64,000 nt of DNA. Source: Dryocosmus kuriphilus. Its lineage: Eukaryota > Arthropoda > Insecta > Hymenoptera > Cynipidae. Shown here one piece after another: positions 46,128-58,521 of this stretch (within the stretch, counting starts at the first letter, position 1; each line of letters opens with the position of its first letter). The notes beneath the pieces were generated by a model, which saw only the letters and a program-made list of their open reading frames with translations, did no database searches and was not told the origin of the DNA. Made by a program: the position numbers and the translations under genes. The stretch spans positions 145,565,813 to 145,629,812 of the forward strand of contig CM076193.1 of assembly GCA_038277395.1 (NCBI GenBank), in the 5' to 3' direction.

Positions 46128-48480
46128 TTGAAATGGTTTCGGTCCATGATTTTATTTTTTATCAGAGAATTGAATAAACATTTCAACAATACGAAATTTG
46201 GAACACATGTTTTTTTAAAGAAAAACTCGCTTTTTCGACTGCTTATCGTCAAAAAAGCGAGCTTTCCACTGAAAAAAAATGTTAAAAACGTTTACCTTTA
46301 CATCATTTTACAAAATTTTATCAGAGAATTGAATTAATAAACATTTCAATAAATAAGGAATTTTTTACACTTGTTTTCAATGAAAATTTCGCTTTTTCGA
46401 ATGTTTGTCGTCAAGAAAGCGAGAAAAATTTTATATTTACACAATTTTATAAAAATTTACCAGAGAACTTAACCAATAAATATCTGAATAAATAACAAAA
46501 TTTTACCACTTGTTTTCAATGGTAGACTCGTTTTTTCATGTTTATCAACAAAAAAAAGCGAAAAAAATTTATATTTACACAATTTTATTAAATTTTTCCA
46601 GAGAACAAAATAAACAGTTTAATAAAAAAAAGAAAACTGATAACGCTTCTTTTCATTAGGAAATTTTCTGTTTAGAGTTTTTCAGATTTTATCGTCAAAA
46701 AAGGTAATGAAAAATTTAGTTTTCTATTGAAAAAAATATAGTTTTATTTACCTACTTTTATTAAATTTTACGAAAGAATTGAATAAATAAATATCTCAAT
46801 AAATAAAAAATATTTAACACTTGTTTTTAATAGAAAACTCGCTTTTTCGAAAGTCTACCGTAGAAAAAGCAAAAACATTTATATATACACAATTTTAATG
46901 AATTTTTCCAGAAAACAAAATAAACAGTTTAATAAATTTAAAAAAAAATGATAAAGCTTCTTTTCATTAGGAAATTTTCTGTTTCGAGTTTTTCAGATTT
47001 TATCGTCAAAAAAAGTTGAAAAATTTAGTTTTCCATTGAAAAAAAAAAAAAATATTTTTATTTACCTACTTTTATTAAACTTTACGAAAGAATTGAATAA
47101 ATAAACATCTCAATAAATAAAAAATATTTAACACTTGTTTTTAATATAAAACTCGCTTTTTCGAAAGTCTACCGTAGAAAAAGCAAAAACATTTATATAT
47201 ACACAATTTTATTCAATTTTTCCAGAAAACAAAATAAACAGTTTAATAAATAAAAAAAAAATGATAAAGCTTCTTTTCATTAGGAAATTTTCTGTTTCGA
47301 GTTTTTCAGATTTTATCGTCAAAAAAGGTTGAAAAATTTAGTTTTCCATTAAAAAACAAATATTTTTATTTACCTACTTTTATTAAATTTTACGAAAGAA
47401 TTAAATAAATAAACATCTCAATAAATAAAAAATATTTAACACTTGTTTTTAATATAAAACTCGCTTTTTCGAAAGTCTACCGTAGAAAAAGCAAAAACAT
47501 TTATATATACACAATTTTAATCAATTTTTCCAGAAAACAAAATAAACAGTTTAATAAATAAAAAAAAAATGATAAAGCTTCTTTTCATTAGGAAATTTTC
47601 TGTTTCGAGTTTTTCAGATTTTATCGTCAAAAAAAGTTGAAAAATTTAGTTTTCCATTGAAAAAAAAATATTTTTATTTACCTACTTTTATTAAACTTTA
47701 CGAAAGAATTGAATAAATAAACATCTCAATAAATAAAAAATATTTAACACTTGTTTTTAATATAAAACTCGCTTTTTCGAAAGTCTACCGTAGAAAAAGC
47801 AAAAACATTTATATATACACAATTTTATTCAATTTTTCCAGAAAACAAAATAAACAGTTTAATAAATAAAAAAAAAATGATAAAGCTTCTTTTCATTAGG
47901 AAATTTTCTGTTTCGAGTTTTTCAGATTTTATCGTCAAAAAAGGTTGAAAAATTTAGTTTTCCATTAAAAAACAAATATTTTTATTTACCTACTTTTATT
48001 AAATTTTACGAAAGAATTGAATAAATAAACAACTCAATAAATAAAAAATATTTAACACTTGTTTTTAATAGGAAACTCGCTTTTTCGAGAGTCTACCGTA
48101 GAAAAAGCGAAAAAATTTATATTTACACAATTTTATTAAATTTTACTAGAGAATAAAATAAACAGATTAATAAATAAAAAAAATGTTAACGCTTCTGTTC
48201 ATTGGAAAATTTTCTGTTTCGAATTTTCAGATTTTATCGTCAAAAAAAGTTGAAAAAAGTTAGTTTTCCATTGAAAAAAGTGTTAAAAAATTTTATATTC
48301 CCATAGTTTTATAAAATTTCACCGCAGAGAACTGAATGAATACACATCTCAATAAATAAAAAGTCCTTAAAATAACTCGTTTTTTCGCATGTTTATCGTC
48401 AAAAAAGCAAAAAATTTGTATATTTACATAATTTTATCAAATTTTACCAAAGAATTTAAGAAATAAATATTTGAAAAAGC
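46128..48480 (+). repeat. Hairpin satellite array, ~154-bp monomers in ~308-bp dimers
   Basis: The marker GATAAAGCTTCTTTTC starts at 46950, 47263, 47571 and 47879 (spacing 313, 308, 308), with diverged units before (46630) and after (48188). Each ~308-bp unit contains two related halves: one with CACTTGTTTTTAAT then CTCGCTTTTTCG, the other with GCTTCTTTTCATTAGG then TTTATCGTC. Each half is an inverted repeat around a short centre. Dispersed single monomers lie at 28.9, 34.6, 36.3 and 43.8 kb. Monomers at the array edges are the most diverged, as expected for a satellite. Confidence 0.85.
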
Positions 48481-50462
48481 AAAGAGCAAAAAGTATTCAA
48501 CATTTTTTTTAAACTGCCAGAGTGCTTTTTCTTGAAAATGGTCAAAAAATGCATCTTGATACTTTGGCGAATTAATACTTTAACTAATACAAAATAATAA
48601 CTTTCATTACAAGATTATTATGAATTCCTAAAAAAAAATTTCGGTCTCCCTCTGTTAGGAGGAGTTGGTTTAGGAGACTTTTGGAGGCTTCTAAATTTCA
48701 GTAGGAAAATAATATCCATTAGATTACAAATTAAATAGCAATACTTTGTTCAAAGAGTCTTTTTCCCGGTGTCGATTAATCTATAAGGATAATCCGACTG
48801 CATATAAATAAAACATTGAGTCAATAATGCATATCAGTTTATCAGAGTTTTATCTGCTTTTGGATCGATCTGTAATCGCGCGAAAGGAAATCTTAATGCA
48901 GCCTACTGTACGAGAAGTGTGCGTCGAGGCGTATAGAAAAGCCGGTGAACCATGAAGAGTTGCTACATGATCGTCTCAATACAGCTGGTGGAGGGCTTCT
49001 CGACCCGACAACCGGTTTTCTTATGGAGTCAGTCGGCAGTTCCGACGACCAAGAAATAAAGGTGGGAAGCTAGATTTCGCGATTCCGATCACAAAATCAA
49101 CAATCGCTCTAAAAAAACTTCCAAAAATCGGTAAAAATTTAGGAAACAAATGGAAAACTGTCTTGGAAGCATTCAACTTCAAATGAACTTTCAAAACTGA
49201 AAAGAAAATTGCATAGTGCATATGACAGTTTTTCTTCAGTGACTTGCTCTAATTAATTTTTGTAGAAAGAAAGTCAGAAATGCTCAGACTGCATTTGCAG
49301 TCTGCAAGCCTTTGGAGAAATACCGACTTTGGTGAGGAATTCGAGCAGGAGGACCGCGGATTCGTTAATTCGGTAAGATCAAAAGAAGAGAAGCAAGAAC
49401 GCTGACCGTTAATCGATTTCCATATAATGTCGAGGAAAGGAGAAAGAGCGATGAAAAAAGTTTCACGATTCGGATTACGTATATTACGTCGTATGAGTTT
49501 TGTAAGAAGGTCAGGAATTTAAAACTTGCAAAGGGAATTGAAATTCCAAGGAGTTGCAAATAAATTATAAATACAAAGATAAATTATACTAAAGATATAA
49601 ATAATATAAAAGTTTAAAGCATGGAGCATAATTGCTGTATGAGGAGTGGCAACTTTATACCGGACGTCGAATGCTAAGGGTTTTTTATCCGCTTCCCATC
49701 TTTTCAGGCTTTCAACGAAGTCTTCTGCGAACGAAACCGAACGTGGATTCTCACCTCAAGGCAGAAACTGTCCTCGAGAAATTATTCGATTCAATCATTT
49801 AATTAGGTCTTTTTTTATCAGCTGGATTCTGGAAGTTGCTCCTTTGTTTTTGGACACCTAAATTACCGATAGGGAATATTCCAAGTTGGAGGAAGTGATG
49901 AGTGATGGGGGAAACCCAGGGGCGTTCCTCCTGAGGATCATTTAACCGAGATAATTGCCAAACATTGTTTACCTTGTTAGCCGGTAGCTTGCCGGTAAAC
50001 TTGCTCGAGTTAATAAGCGGCAGGCTGCAAGAGCCGTCCCGACACAACAACCCACGCTCCAAGTACGAATCCGTGTGTAAATTAGCGTCTTCAATTTGTA
50101 AGCGTTCGCGTGACTGGCTGCTTCCTACCTACTACCAACTACACTGATAAACTATACCACTACTCCCGAGACTCCCTCTCCTAAGCAGAATATTGTACCA
50201 TCTATGATACTACCAACGACACTAACAATACTCGTAATAATAAAGCAGCGCTCGCGAGTAACGAGCAACGAGCTACCAGAGTTCATTACGGATCGAAGAA
50301 CCGAAGAAGTTGGAAATAGTGCAAGATGAACTTGCTGATGATCACTCACTGAAAATAACACCACCCACAGTTACAAGTGCAACGATTCCTACAATAACTT
50401 ATCTCCAATCTCTAGATTCATTTCAAAATAAAGAAGATGAAAATAAAAACATTAAAAGAAAC
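48481..50462. other. Host-like sequence; no gene recognised
   Basis: From about 48.7 kb to 50.4 kb the DNA is balanced, CpG-bearing and non-repetitive, the longest such stretch in the window. Several 60-88-codon frames overlap on both strands without recognisable domains. It could be intronic, regulatory or an unrecognised non-coding gene. Confidence 0.4.
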
Positions 50463-53400
50463 TAATTTTAAAAAATCCCGCCTATTTCTAATCAATGAAA
50501 AGCGCGCATGCACAGCTGAACACACATACCCACACTCAGAAAAAACGGTTCGTTGCCACATCTATTTTTTCTTGGTCAAGAAATAATTAGTTAGAATATC
50601 TGATCAGAGTGATTGGCCAACTGAGGCAGATAGTCACAGTGACCATTTTTAAAATGTAGCGCGCTAGTTGATCACTATATCATTGTGTTGGTTCCTGCAT
50701 CCTCTGTATAGAAAGCACAGCTAAAAACGTTGGTCAGGACAGCCAATTTCTTTGATGAACGTTTTTATACGTCCAGTGTTGGAGCCATATTGTGTATTGT
50801 GTAGTGTTTTCGTGAATTGTAAATTATATCCAGTACTTTGTCATTTCAAATCACTAACCATGGACCAAAATGCTATGAAATTTTTAAATAAAGTACAACT
50901 GTCCTGTTTGATCGACAAGTACACCAAATTTTTTCACCTTGAAGCCTCATCTGTTATGACACGCTACATCAATTTTCATATAAAACATTTTGCTTCCTTT
51001 TCTTGTTTATTTTTTTGACATGTACGTATTTTTTAAATAAATTCTTTATCTCGCGTGTGCCGTATTAAAAATTTATTTTTATTTTGAAACAAGCTTGTGT
51101 GCGAATAGCGTACGCCGCAGTGCGATACTAACCTCAAAATGTCACTAATAAGATCGACAGAACGGCTTCCAAGTTATTGGCGTATCGATCCTTCACACTT
51201 GGCTGACACAAACAAGTTATTCCTTCGTCTATTCTACCCAACTGGCTGACACAGCCAACTTATTATTGCTCCGTTGATCCTTCTAAGTTGGCTGACACGA
51301 CCAATTTCGGCCTAACCATTAAAAATGTCTGTCTCAACCAACTAATGGGATGGCTCCCCAGAGTCCAACTAAATTGGATACCACAACCATTTCTCGGGTC
51401 ACTCCATCCAATCTTTTCTCTGAGTGCACCACTTCATTATTCCCTCTGGGAGTAATAGAATTTCCGAAGGTATCATACAAAAGTTTGTTGTAATTTTACA
51501 ATACATGTTCTGTAAACTGAATTATGCGAATAATGGAAGCTTCCCGCATACATACTTTGCATTAGATTTCAATAAAAAAAACTTAAAAATTGCATCCGTA
51601 CTAAACCTGTAACGCTATCTGTCATCTGTTTGACTTTGACACATGGCGCTACAGGTTTAGCACGGACATGAACCATTTTGAGCTTTCAAAGCTTCTCGAT
51701 GTCGGTAGAGATTTAGACTATGCCGTCAATGAGAACATTTTAGAGGCTTAGTATGGACACGAACCACTACAGCTGCCGAAGCCTCTCGATTTTGGTAAGG
51801 TAGGAATTTGTATTTAAAAAACCCCCTGCGCAGCTACTATTTGAATATTAACCAATTGGAAGCAATTAAAATGTAGTCGCATGCTGGGGAAATGTTCCTT
51901 GGGACCGATTTGATGTGAAAACGCGAATCGTGTTGAACGTGGACAAAAACAAAGTCGGAGTCCCCATCGTTCTCGAGTAAACTAATTTTAAAAAATCCCG
52001 CCTATTTCTAATCAGTGACAAGCGCGCATACACAGCTGAACACACATACCCACTACTTCATTATTCCTTCTGGGAGTAATAGAATTTCCGAAGGTATCAT
52101 AAAAAAGTTTGTTGTAATTTTACAATACATGTTCTGTAAACTGAATTAAGCGAATAATGGAAGCTTCCCGCATACATATTTTGCATTAGATTTCAATAAA
52201 AAAATTTTAAAATTGCATCCGTACTAAACCTGTAACGCTATCTGTCACCTGTTTGACTTTGACACATGGCGCTACAGGTTTAGCACGGACATGAACCATT
52301 TTGTGCTTTCAAAGCTTCTCGATGTCGGTAGAGATTTAGACTATGCCGTCAATGAGAACATTTTAGAGGCTTAGCATGGACACGAACCACTACAGCTGCC
52401 GAAGCCTCTCGATTTTGGTAAGGTAGGAATTTGTATTTAGAAAACCCCCTGCGCAGCTACTATTTGAATATTAACCAACTGGAAGCAATTAAAATGTAGT
52501 CGCATGCTGGGGAAATGTTCCTTGGGACCGATTTGATGAGAAAACGCGAATCGTGTTGAACGTGGACGAAAACAAAGTCGGAGTCCCCATCGTTCTCGAG
52601 TAAACTAATTTTAAAAAATCCCGCCTATTTCTAATCAGTGACAAGCGCGCATACACAGCTGAACACACATACCCACTACTTCATTATTCCTTCTGGGAGT
52701 AATAGAATTTCCGAAGGTATCATAAAAAGTTTGTTGTAATTTTACAATACATGTTCTGTAAACTGAATTAAGCGAATAATGGAAGCTTCCCGCATACATA
52801 TTTTGCATTAGATTTCAATAAAAAAATTTTAAAATTGCATCCGTACTAAACCTGTAACGCTATCTGTCACCTGTTTGACTTTGACACATGGCGCTACAGG
52901 TTTAGCACGGACATGAACCATTTTGTGCTTTCAAAGCTTCTCGATGTCGGTAGAGATTTAGACTATGCCGTCAATGAGAACATTTTAGAGGCTTAGCATG
53001 GACACGAACCACTACAGCTGCCGAAGCCTCTCGATTTTGGTAAGGTAGGAATTTGTATTTAGAAAACCCCCTGCGCAGCTACTATTTGAATATTAACCAA
53101 CTGGAAGCAATTAAAATGTAGTCGCATGCTGGGGAAATGTTCCTTGGGACCGATTTGATGAGAAAACGCGAATCGTGTTGAACGTGGACGAAAACAAAGT
53201 CGGAGTCCCCATCGTTCTCGAGTAAACTAATTTTAAAAAATCCCGCCTATTTCTAATCAGTGACAAGCGCGCATACACAACTGAACACACATACCCACTA
53301 CTTCATTATTCCTTCTGGGAGTAATAGAATTTCCGAAGGTATCATAAAAAAGTTTGTTGTAATTTTACAATACATGTTCTGTAAACTGAATTACGCGAAT

Positions 53401-53830
53401 AATGGAAGCTTCCCGCATACATATTTTGCATTAGATTTCAATAAAAAAATTTAAAAATTGCATCCGTACTAAACCTGTAACGCTATCTGTCACCTGTTTG
53501 ACTTTGACACACGGCGCTACAGGTTTAGCACGGACATGAACCATTTTGAGCTTTCAAAGCTTCTCGATGTCGGTAGAGATTTAGACTATGCCGTCAATGA
53601 GAAAATTTTAGAGGCTTAGCATGGACACGAACCACTACAGCTGCCGAAGCCTCTCGATTTCGGTAAGGTAGGAATTTGTATTTAAAAAACCCCCTGCGCA
53701 GCTACTATTTGAATATTAACCAATTGGAAGCAATTAAAATGTAGTCGCATGCTGGGGAAATGTTCCTTGGGACCGATTTGATGTGAAAACGCGAATCGTG
53801 TTGAACGTGGACGAAAACAAAAACGGAGTC
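50463..53830 (+). repeat. 622-bp tandem array, ~4 units, first unit split by an insertion
   Basis: The AAAAATCCCGCCTATTTC marker occurs at 50471, 51991, 52614 and 53236. The last three are 623 and 622 bp apart. The first is separated by an extra ~890 bp that interrupts the sequence following CACACATACCCA. Units are nearly identical. Each has a hairpin of TACTAAACCTGTAACGC and GCGCTACAGGTTTAGCACGG, a CTCGATGTCGGTAGAGATTT block, and a terminal CGAGAACGATGGGGACTC region (read on the minus strand). Recent amplification is likely. Confidence 0.9.
50533..51426. mobile_element. ~0.9-kb TIR insertion in the first 622-bp unit
   Basis: CACTCAGAAAAAA at the left and the inverse of CACTCAGAGAAAA at the right bound an insert that is absent from the other three units. 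The target duplication is not clear-cut. Inside are palindromic blocks such as AGTTGGCTGACAC (51230-51310), and an 88-codon frame (50752-51018) with MDQNAMKFLNKVQLSCLIDK that I cannot assign. The superfamily is not determined. Confidence 0.65.
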
Positions 53831-54360
53831 CCCATCGTTCTCGAGTGTTTTCGTGCCAATGCTCGACACGTAGAGTCGCCCCATAAGTAGTGCCTCACGG
53901 AAAGTCATAGTCGCACTGGTACCCACTTTCTAAGTAAGTTCTTACACGAGACTCGGATTTTTATCTCAAGTCCGGCCGCATACCGCCTTCCCGCAATATA
54001 TTTCACCCGCAATCTCGCTTACGATACCGAGCTGGCAGCGACTTTTTTCCTCCTTCTCGAACTTCAGGCCGACCGTTGCACGATAAAGGCTCAGGGTGCA
54101 TGCTTCGGATTGCGAACTGCTACTCGAGTAGTTCGACCAAAAAAGACGTCGCATTTTTCATTTTCTTTTTTTTTTTCATTTAGGTACTCACTACTACCCC
54201 CTTTCGTCCACTTCCCCTTGGAAGATTCTCTCCCTGCCGTTCACCTTTCATCTTGGATAAGAACGATTTTATCCTTGAGATAAAATTACTCCGAGAGAAC
54301 AGTGGGATAAAAGCCCGGAAAAACTGTCCAAAAGCCGAGAAGTCATCTAATTTATATAAA
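53831..54360. other. Host-like sequence beyond the array; no gene recognised
   Basis: Balanced, CpG-bearing DNA continuous with the end of the fourth 622-bp unit. Minus-strand frames at 53705-53926 and 53966-54154 are open but carry no domain I know. The 622-bp unit may have been copied from this locus. Confidence 0.35.
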
Positions 54361-54640
54361 ACTCATTATCCAAGGGTTTTTCGAGTTACAGATTTCAAGT
54401 TTTGGGTTAAAAAGTTAAAACTCTAAATAGCCGATCCACGATGGCGACCAAAATTTATTTTAAAAATCATACAATTTGCATAAAAATCATTTTCTAGGGG
54501 TCCTTCGAGTCGTAGAAAACAAATTTGGAGGCAAAAAGTTAAAATTCAAAATGCCTGATTCAATTTGGCGACCAAAATTTATAAAAAATTATCCGATTTT
54601 TATAAAACTCATTTTCTAGAGGTTTTTTCGAGTTACAGAT
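54340..54640 (+). repeat. ~115-bp repeat (GATGGCGACCAAAATTTAT type), three units
   Basis: Three units share ATATAAAACTCATT-like starts, TTTTTCGAGTTACAGA or a near match, AAAAAGTTAAAA and GGCGACCAAAATTTAT. Further AATTCAAAATTTAAAATATC material appears at about 56380, after an AT-rich interval. Confidence 0.6.
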
Positions 54641-56604
54641 TCCCTGACTTTTCCAGTTTTTTTCCAGGTATCATGTTTTTAATATGGAGACACCAATAAC
54701 CAATTCCAATTCAATTCAAAATTATTATATATTTTAAACCATTTAATTTTTTTACAATTTATGTATTTATAGATATACATATCAGAATGGTTTTATTTCA
54801 AAGTTTCAAATTATTAAGTTTTGACGTTGAATTATTCAAATTAGAAAAGATCAACTGTTAAGGCTTAATTTGAAATTTTAAAATTTATAAACATTATAAA
54901 ATGAAATTTTCTAACAATTTTTAAAATTTTTATTTATAACTATTAAATTTGGAAAGATTCTATTTTAAAACTTTTCAACAATTATGGCCTCAAATGGTTC
55001 AATTTCATGCATGTTATTAATTACATAAATAATCATTTCTTTCGGAAACAATACTTTTTTCTACTGAATCAAGACCTAAATAGTAATATTTAAAAAGGAA
55101 AATGTGTCTGAAATTTGATACTGTTATTAATAACAACAAATATTTTTAAAAAACAAATTGCTGAAACATTATCTTAACAGAATATTACTATACTATAATT
55201 TATTATAATTTTTTTTCGTATGCTGTTCTTAACAATAACTATTTCAAGTCTCCAACACATGATTCAGTAAAAAAAAAGTATTTTTTCCTAAAGACAATGA
55301 ATGCTTTTTAATTGGTTTTAAAAATAACAATTTAAACTTCTCGAAATATTTTTTTGGCAGAATATTATTATTCACTTGTCTGCCATATCATATAGGAGAA
55401 AAAATATATTTTCATCCTAACAGTCGCTGCTTTTTGAATTTGTTTTTCAATATTCGTTGTTAACAATATCAATTTCAAGTTGCAGACACATTTCTCTGTA
55501 GAAATATTTCTATTCAAATTTTTAACACACGATTCAGTAGAGAAAAATATTTTTGCCGAAAGAAACCACCCGAGTTTTTAATTTATTTATAATATCTATT
55601 ATTAACAATAACAAATATTAAATGCTTATAATTTTCTATTAATGGAAATCACTATAAAATATTTAAAATTTTTTTAAAATAAAAATAATTATTTGTTTAC
55701 TTAATTGTTTATAAAAATAGACACTTTAAATATTTAATCAATTTGCTCTTTAAAAACATTATACTCATAGAAAATGGAAGTATTTTCAGTGAAGAAACAA
55801 ATTTCTTGTGCGGTTGAGCACTTTAAATATGCTTTTGTTTATATAATTGTATATAATTCTTTTACGGTATCGGAATAATCCATGCTGACTTTAAATTTAA
55901 AAAGGTTTATTATATTCAGATGTAGAGTTTAATTTGGTAGAACCGCCACCGCGCCCCTTTTCTGTATTTAAAATTAAATAACATTGTTCTTTTTCATTTG
56001 TGAAAGTAACTTTATAAAATGATATGTAATTTCTTAATGGTACAAAATTTTAGGAATTTAATATCTATATGTTTAAATTAGAAAACTTTGAAATTAAATA
56101 ATTTTTTTTAAAAATTATTTTACATGTTCACACTTAAAATGTAATGAAAATGATCAAATGGAACTTTATTTACACAAATGAGTATAAATTCAGTTCAATA
56201 AAGTTTCTTTTGACAATGAAGAAAACATCGTTATTTAATTGAAGGCATATTTTGAAGAAAATTGTAAGCACGTTTAAACGTTTAAGAAAATTCCCTGACT
56301 TTTCTCTGAATTTCTCTGACCAACAAAATTTCCTGACAATTCCAGGTTTGCCAGGTGAGTAGACATCCTGTATTATATAAAAAATTCAAAATTTAAAATA
56401 TCGGATTCAAAATGGATCCAACACAATGAACCTTATAATATGTCAACTGTTCAAATATAAATACACAAAGACAGAAATTATTTACCGTTTAATGTTATTT
56501 ATTATCTGCATCTTCTTCTTCAGAAACTTCTTCCACTTGCAAAAAACATCACTTAATATTACTATTATTTACAATATTACTATTGTTGGACTATGTGACT
56601 GAAT
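54641..56604. other. AT-rich interval between two CCCTGACTTTTC boxes; no gene recognised
   Basis: ATTCCCTGACTTTTC occurs at about 54638 and AATTCCCTGACTTTTC at about 56288, in the same orientation. Between them is 1.6 kb of AT-rich DNA with no open frame. The direct orientation argues against TIRs. It may be a repeat of the 'CCAGGTGAGTAGACA' type seen at 56345-56370, but this is not established. Confidence 0.35.
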
Positions 56605-56685
56605 TTCTTACATTCTCATCTCAATGAGAAGGTATTAGTTTTATGTGAAAAATGACTTTCGCGGATTTCATGAAATTTCGACGTT

Positions 56686-56904
56686 TCATGACCCCCTGAA
56701 TCCGAAAAAAACGGTTTTTACGACGGTGTCTGTCTGTATGTTGTCGTCGTCGTCGTCGTTGTCGTCGTCGTCTGTTCCCACGATAACTTTCGAAGGACTA
56801 ATCGGATTGGATTGTGCTTTCACACACTTCTTGAGGGTGCAAAAAGAAAGGACGAGTTCGTTAACCAGCGGTTTTTGACCAGTGGTTATGGTTTTATCCA
56901 TCAA
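56686..56904 (-). other. Second copy of the short conserved open frame
   Basis: Reads MMDKTITTGQKPLVNELVLS, then SNPISPSKVI, then an Asp-rich microsatellite-coded tail and TVVKTVFF. It is collinear with the frame at 4796-4993. No family is recognised. Confidence 0.3.
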
Positions 56905-58521
56905 AAACGGTTTTCACAAAATCAAAAAATCAATTTTCCGGCTAAACTATGCGAGATACAAAAAAAAATGTGTCGGTTTCGCGGGCACATTCTCTTCGCG
57001 CGCTTCGCGCTTGATACGTTATTTACGGCACTCGCGCTTCGCGCTCGATAGATTATTCACCTCGCGCTACGCGCTCGGTGTTTACGGATCGTATAAACCT
57101 TTAAATCAAAAATTACAAAAGAAATTATTTTACTTAAGGCTCTATCGTCCTTAAGGAATACATTCTCATCATGACACTCGCGCTTCGCGCTCGATGATTA
57201 CATTTTTTTAAAACACATTGTAGATTGGTAAACTTTTTTAGTGATTTTCCAAATTTTCACAATAGAGGATTTCGATTCTTAAAAGTAAAACGATGAGTCT
57301 TATAAATAAATTTTGTAGCTCTTTCCAAGGTGAACAATTCTGCTTGTGAATATTTTCTCATATCTTGCACAGTTTTGCTGAAAGGTGGTTTTCTTTATAT
57401 TTCATAACATATTTCACGAATAACTCAAAAACTACGCGTCTGCTCAAAAAAATGATACAGAGCAAATTTGTAGATTTTTTTGAGAGGACCAACTTTATTT
57501 CTTATCATTTTTCCGTATCTTGCATAGTTTGGCGGGAAATTTGAAATTTTTTATTTTTAATAACGTTTTATCGATTAAAACAAAATTTGTAGATCCTTTT
57601 AAATTGAAAAACTTTGTTCTTTACCATTTTTTTGTATCTTGAATATTTTTACGGGAAACCAGAGTTTTTTAATTTTAATATCGTTTTCTTGATTAAAACA
57701 AAAACCGTTCATTTTATCAAAAAACAGTTAAGGCAAAATTTGTAGATTCTTTTGAGGTGAACAATTTTACTTTCTTACATTTTTTTTTTAATCTCTCATA
57801 CTTTAGCCGGAAAATGGATTTTCTGATTTTGTGAAAACCGTTTTTTTTGGATTCAGGAGGTCTCAAAACGTGGAGATTTCATGAAATCCGCGAAAGTCAA
57901 ATTTTACATAAATCTAATACCTTCTCTGATGAAAATGTAAAAACAGTAGAGAGTAGAATTGTTTACCTCAAAAAAATCTATCATACAAATTTTTTTAAAA
58001 CCATTTTTCGATAAAATGCACGGATTTTGTTTTAATCGAGAAAACGTTATTAAAAACAAAAAACTGTGTTTTCTTGCCAAAATATTCGCGATACGAAAAA
58101 AATGATAATAAGCAAAGTTGTTCATCTCAAAAAAAATCTAAAAATGTTGTCTTAACCGTTTTTTGATAAAATGAACGATTTTTGTTTTAATCAAGAAAAC
58201 GCTATTAAAATTAAGAAACTCTGGTTTCCCGCCAAAATATTCAAGATAAAAAAAAATGGTAAAAAACAAAGTTGTTCAATTCAAAAAGATCTACAAATTT
58301 TGTTTTAACCATTTTTTGATAAAATGCACGGTTTTTGTTTTAATCGATAAAACGTTATTAAAAATCAAAAATTTCAAATTTCCCGCCAAACTATGCAAGA
58401 TACGAAAAAATGATAAGAAAAAAAGTTGTTCATCTCAAAAAGATCTACAAATTTGCTCTCTATCATTTTTTTTGAGCGAACGCGTAGTTTTTGAGTTATT
58501 CGTGAAATATGTTATGAAATA

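Noticed and set aside
48481..50462. Possible host gene in the longest non-repetitive stretch
   Set aside because: Only short overlapping frames, no recognisable domain and no convincing chain of exons.
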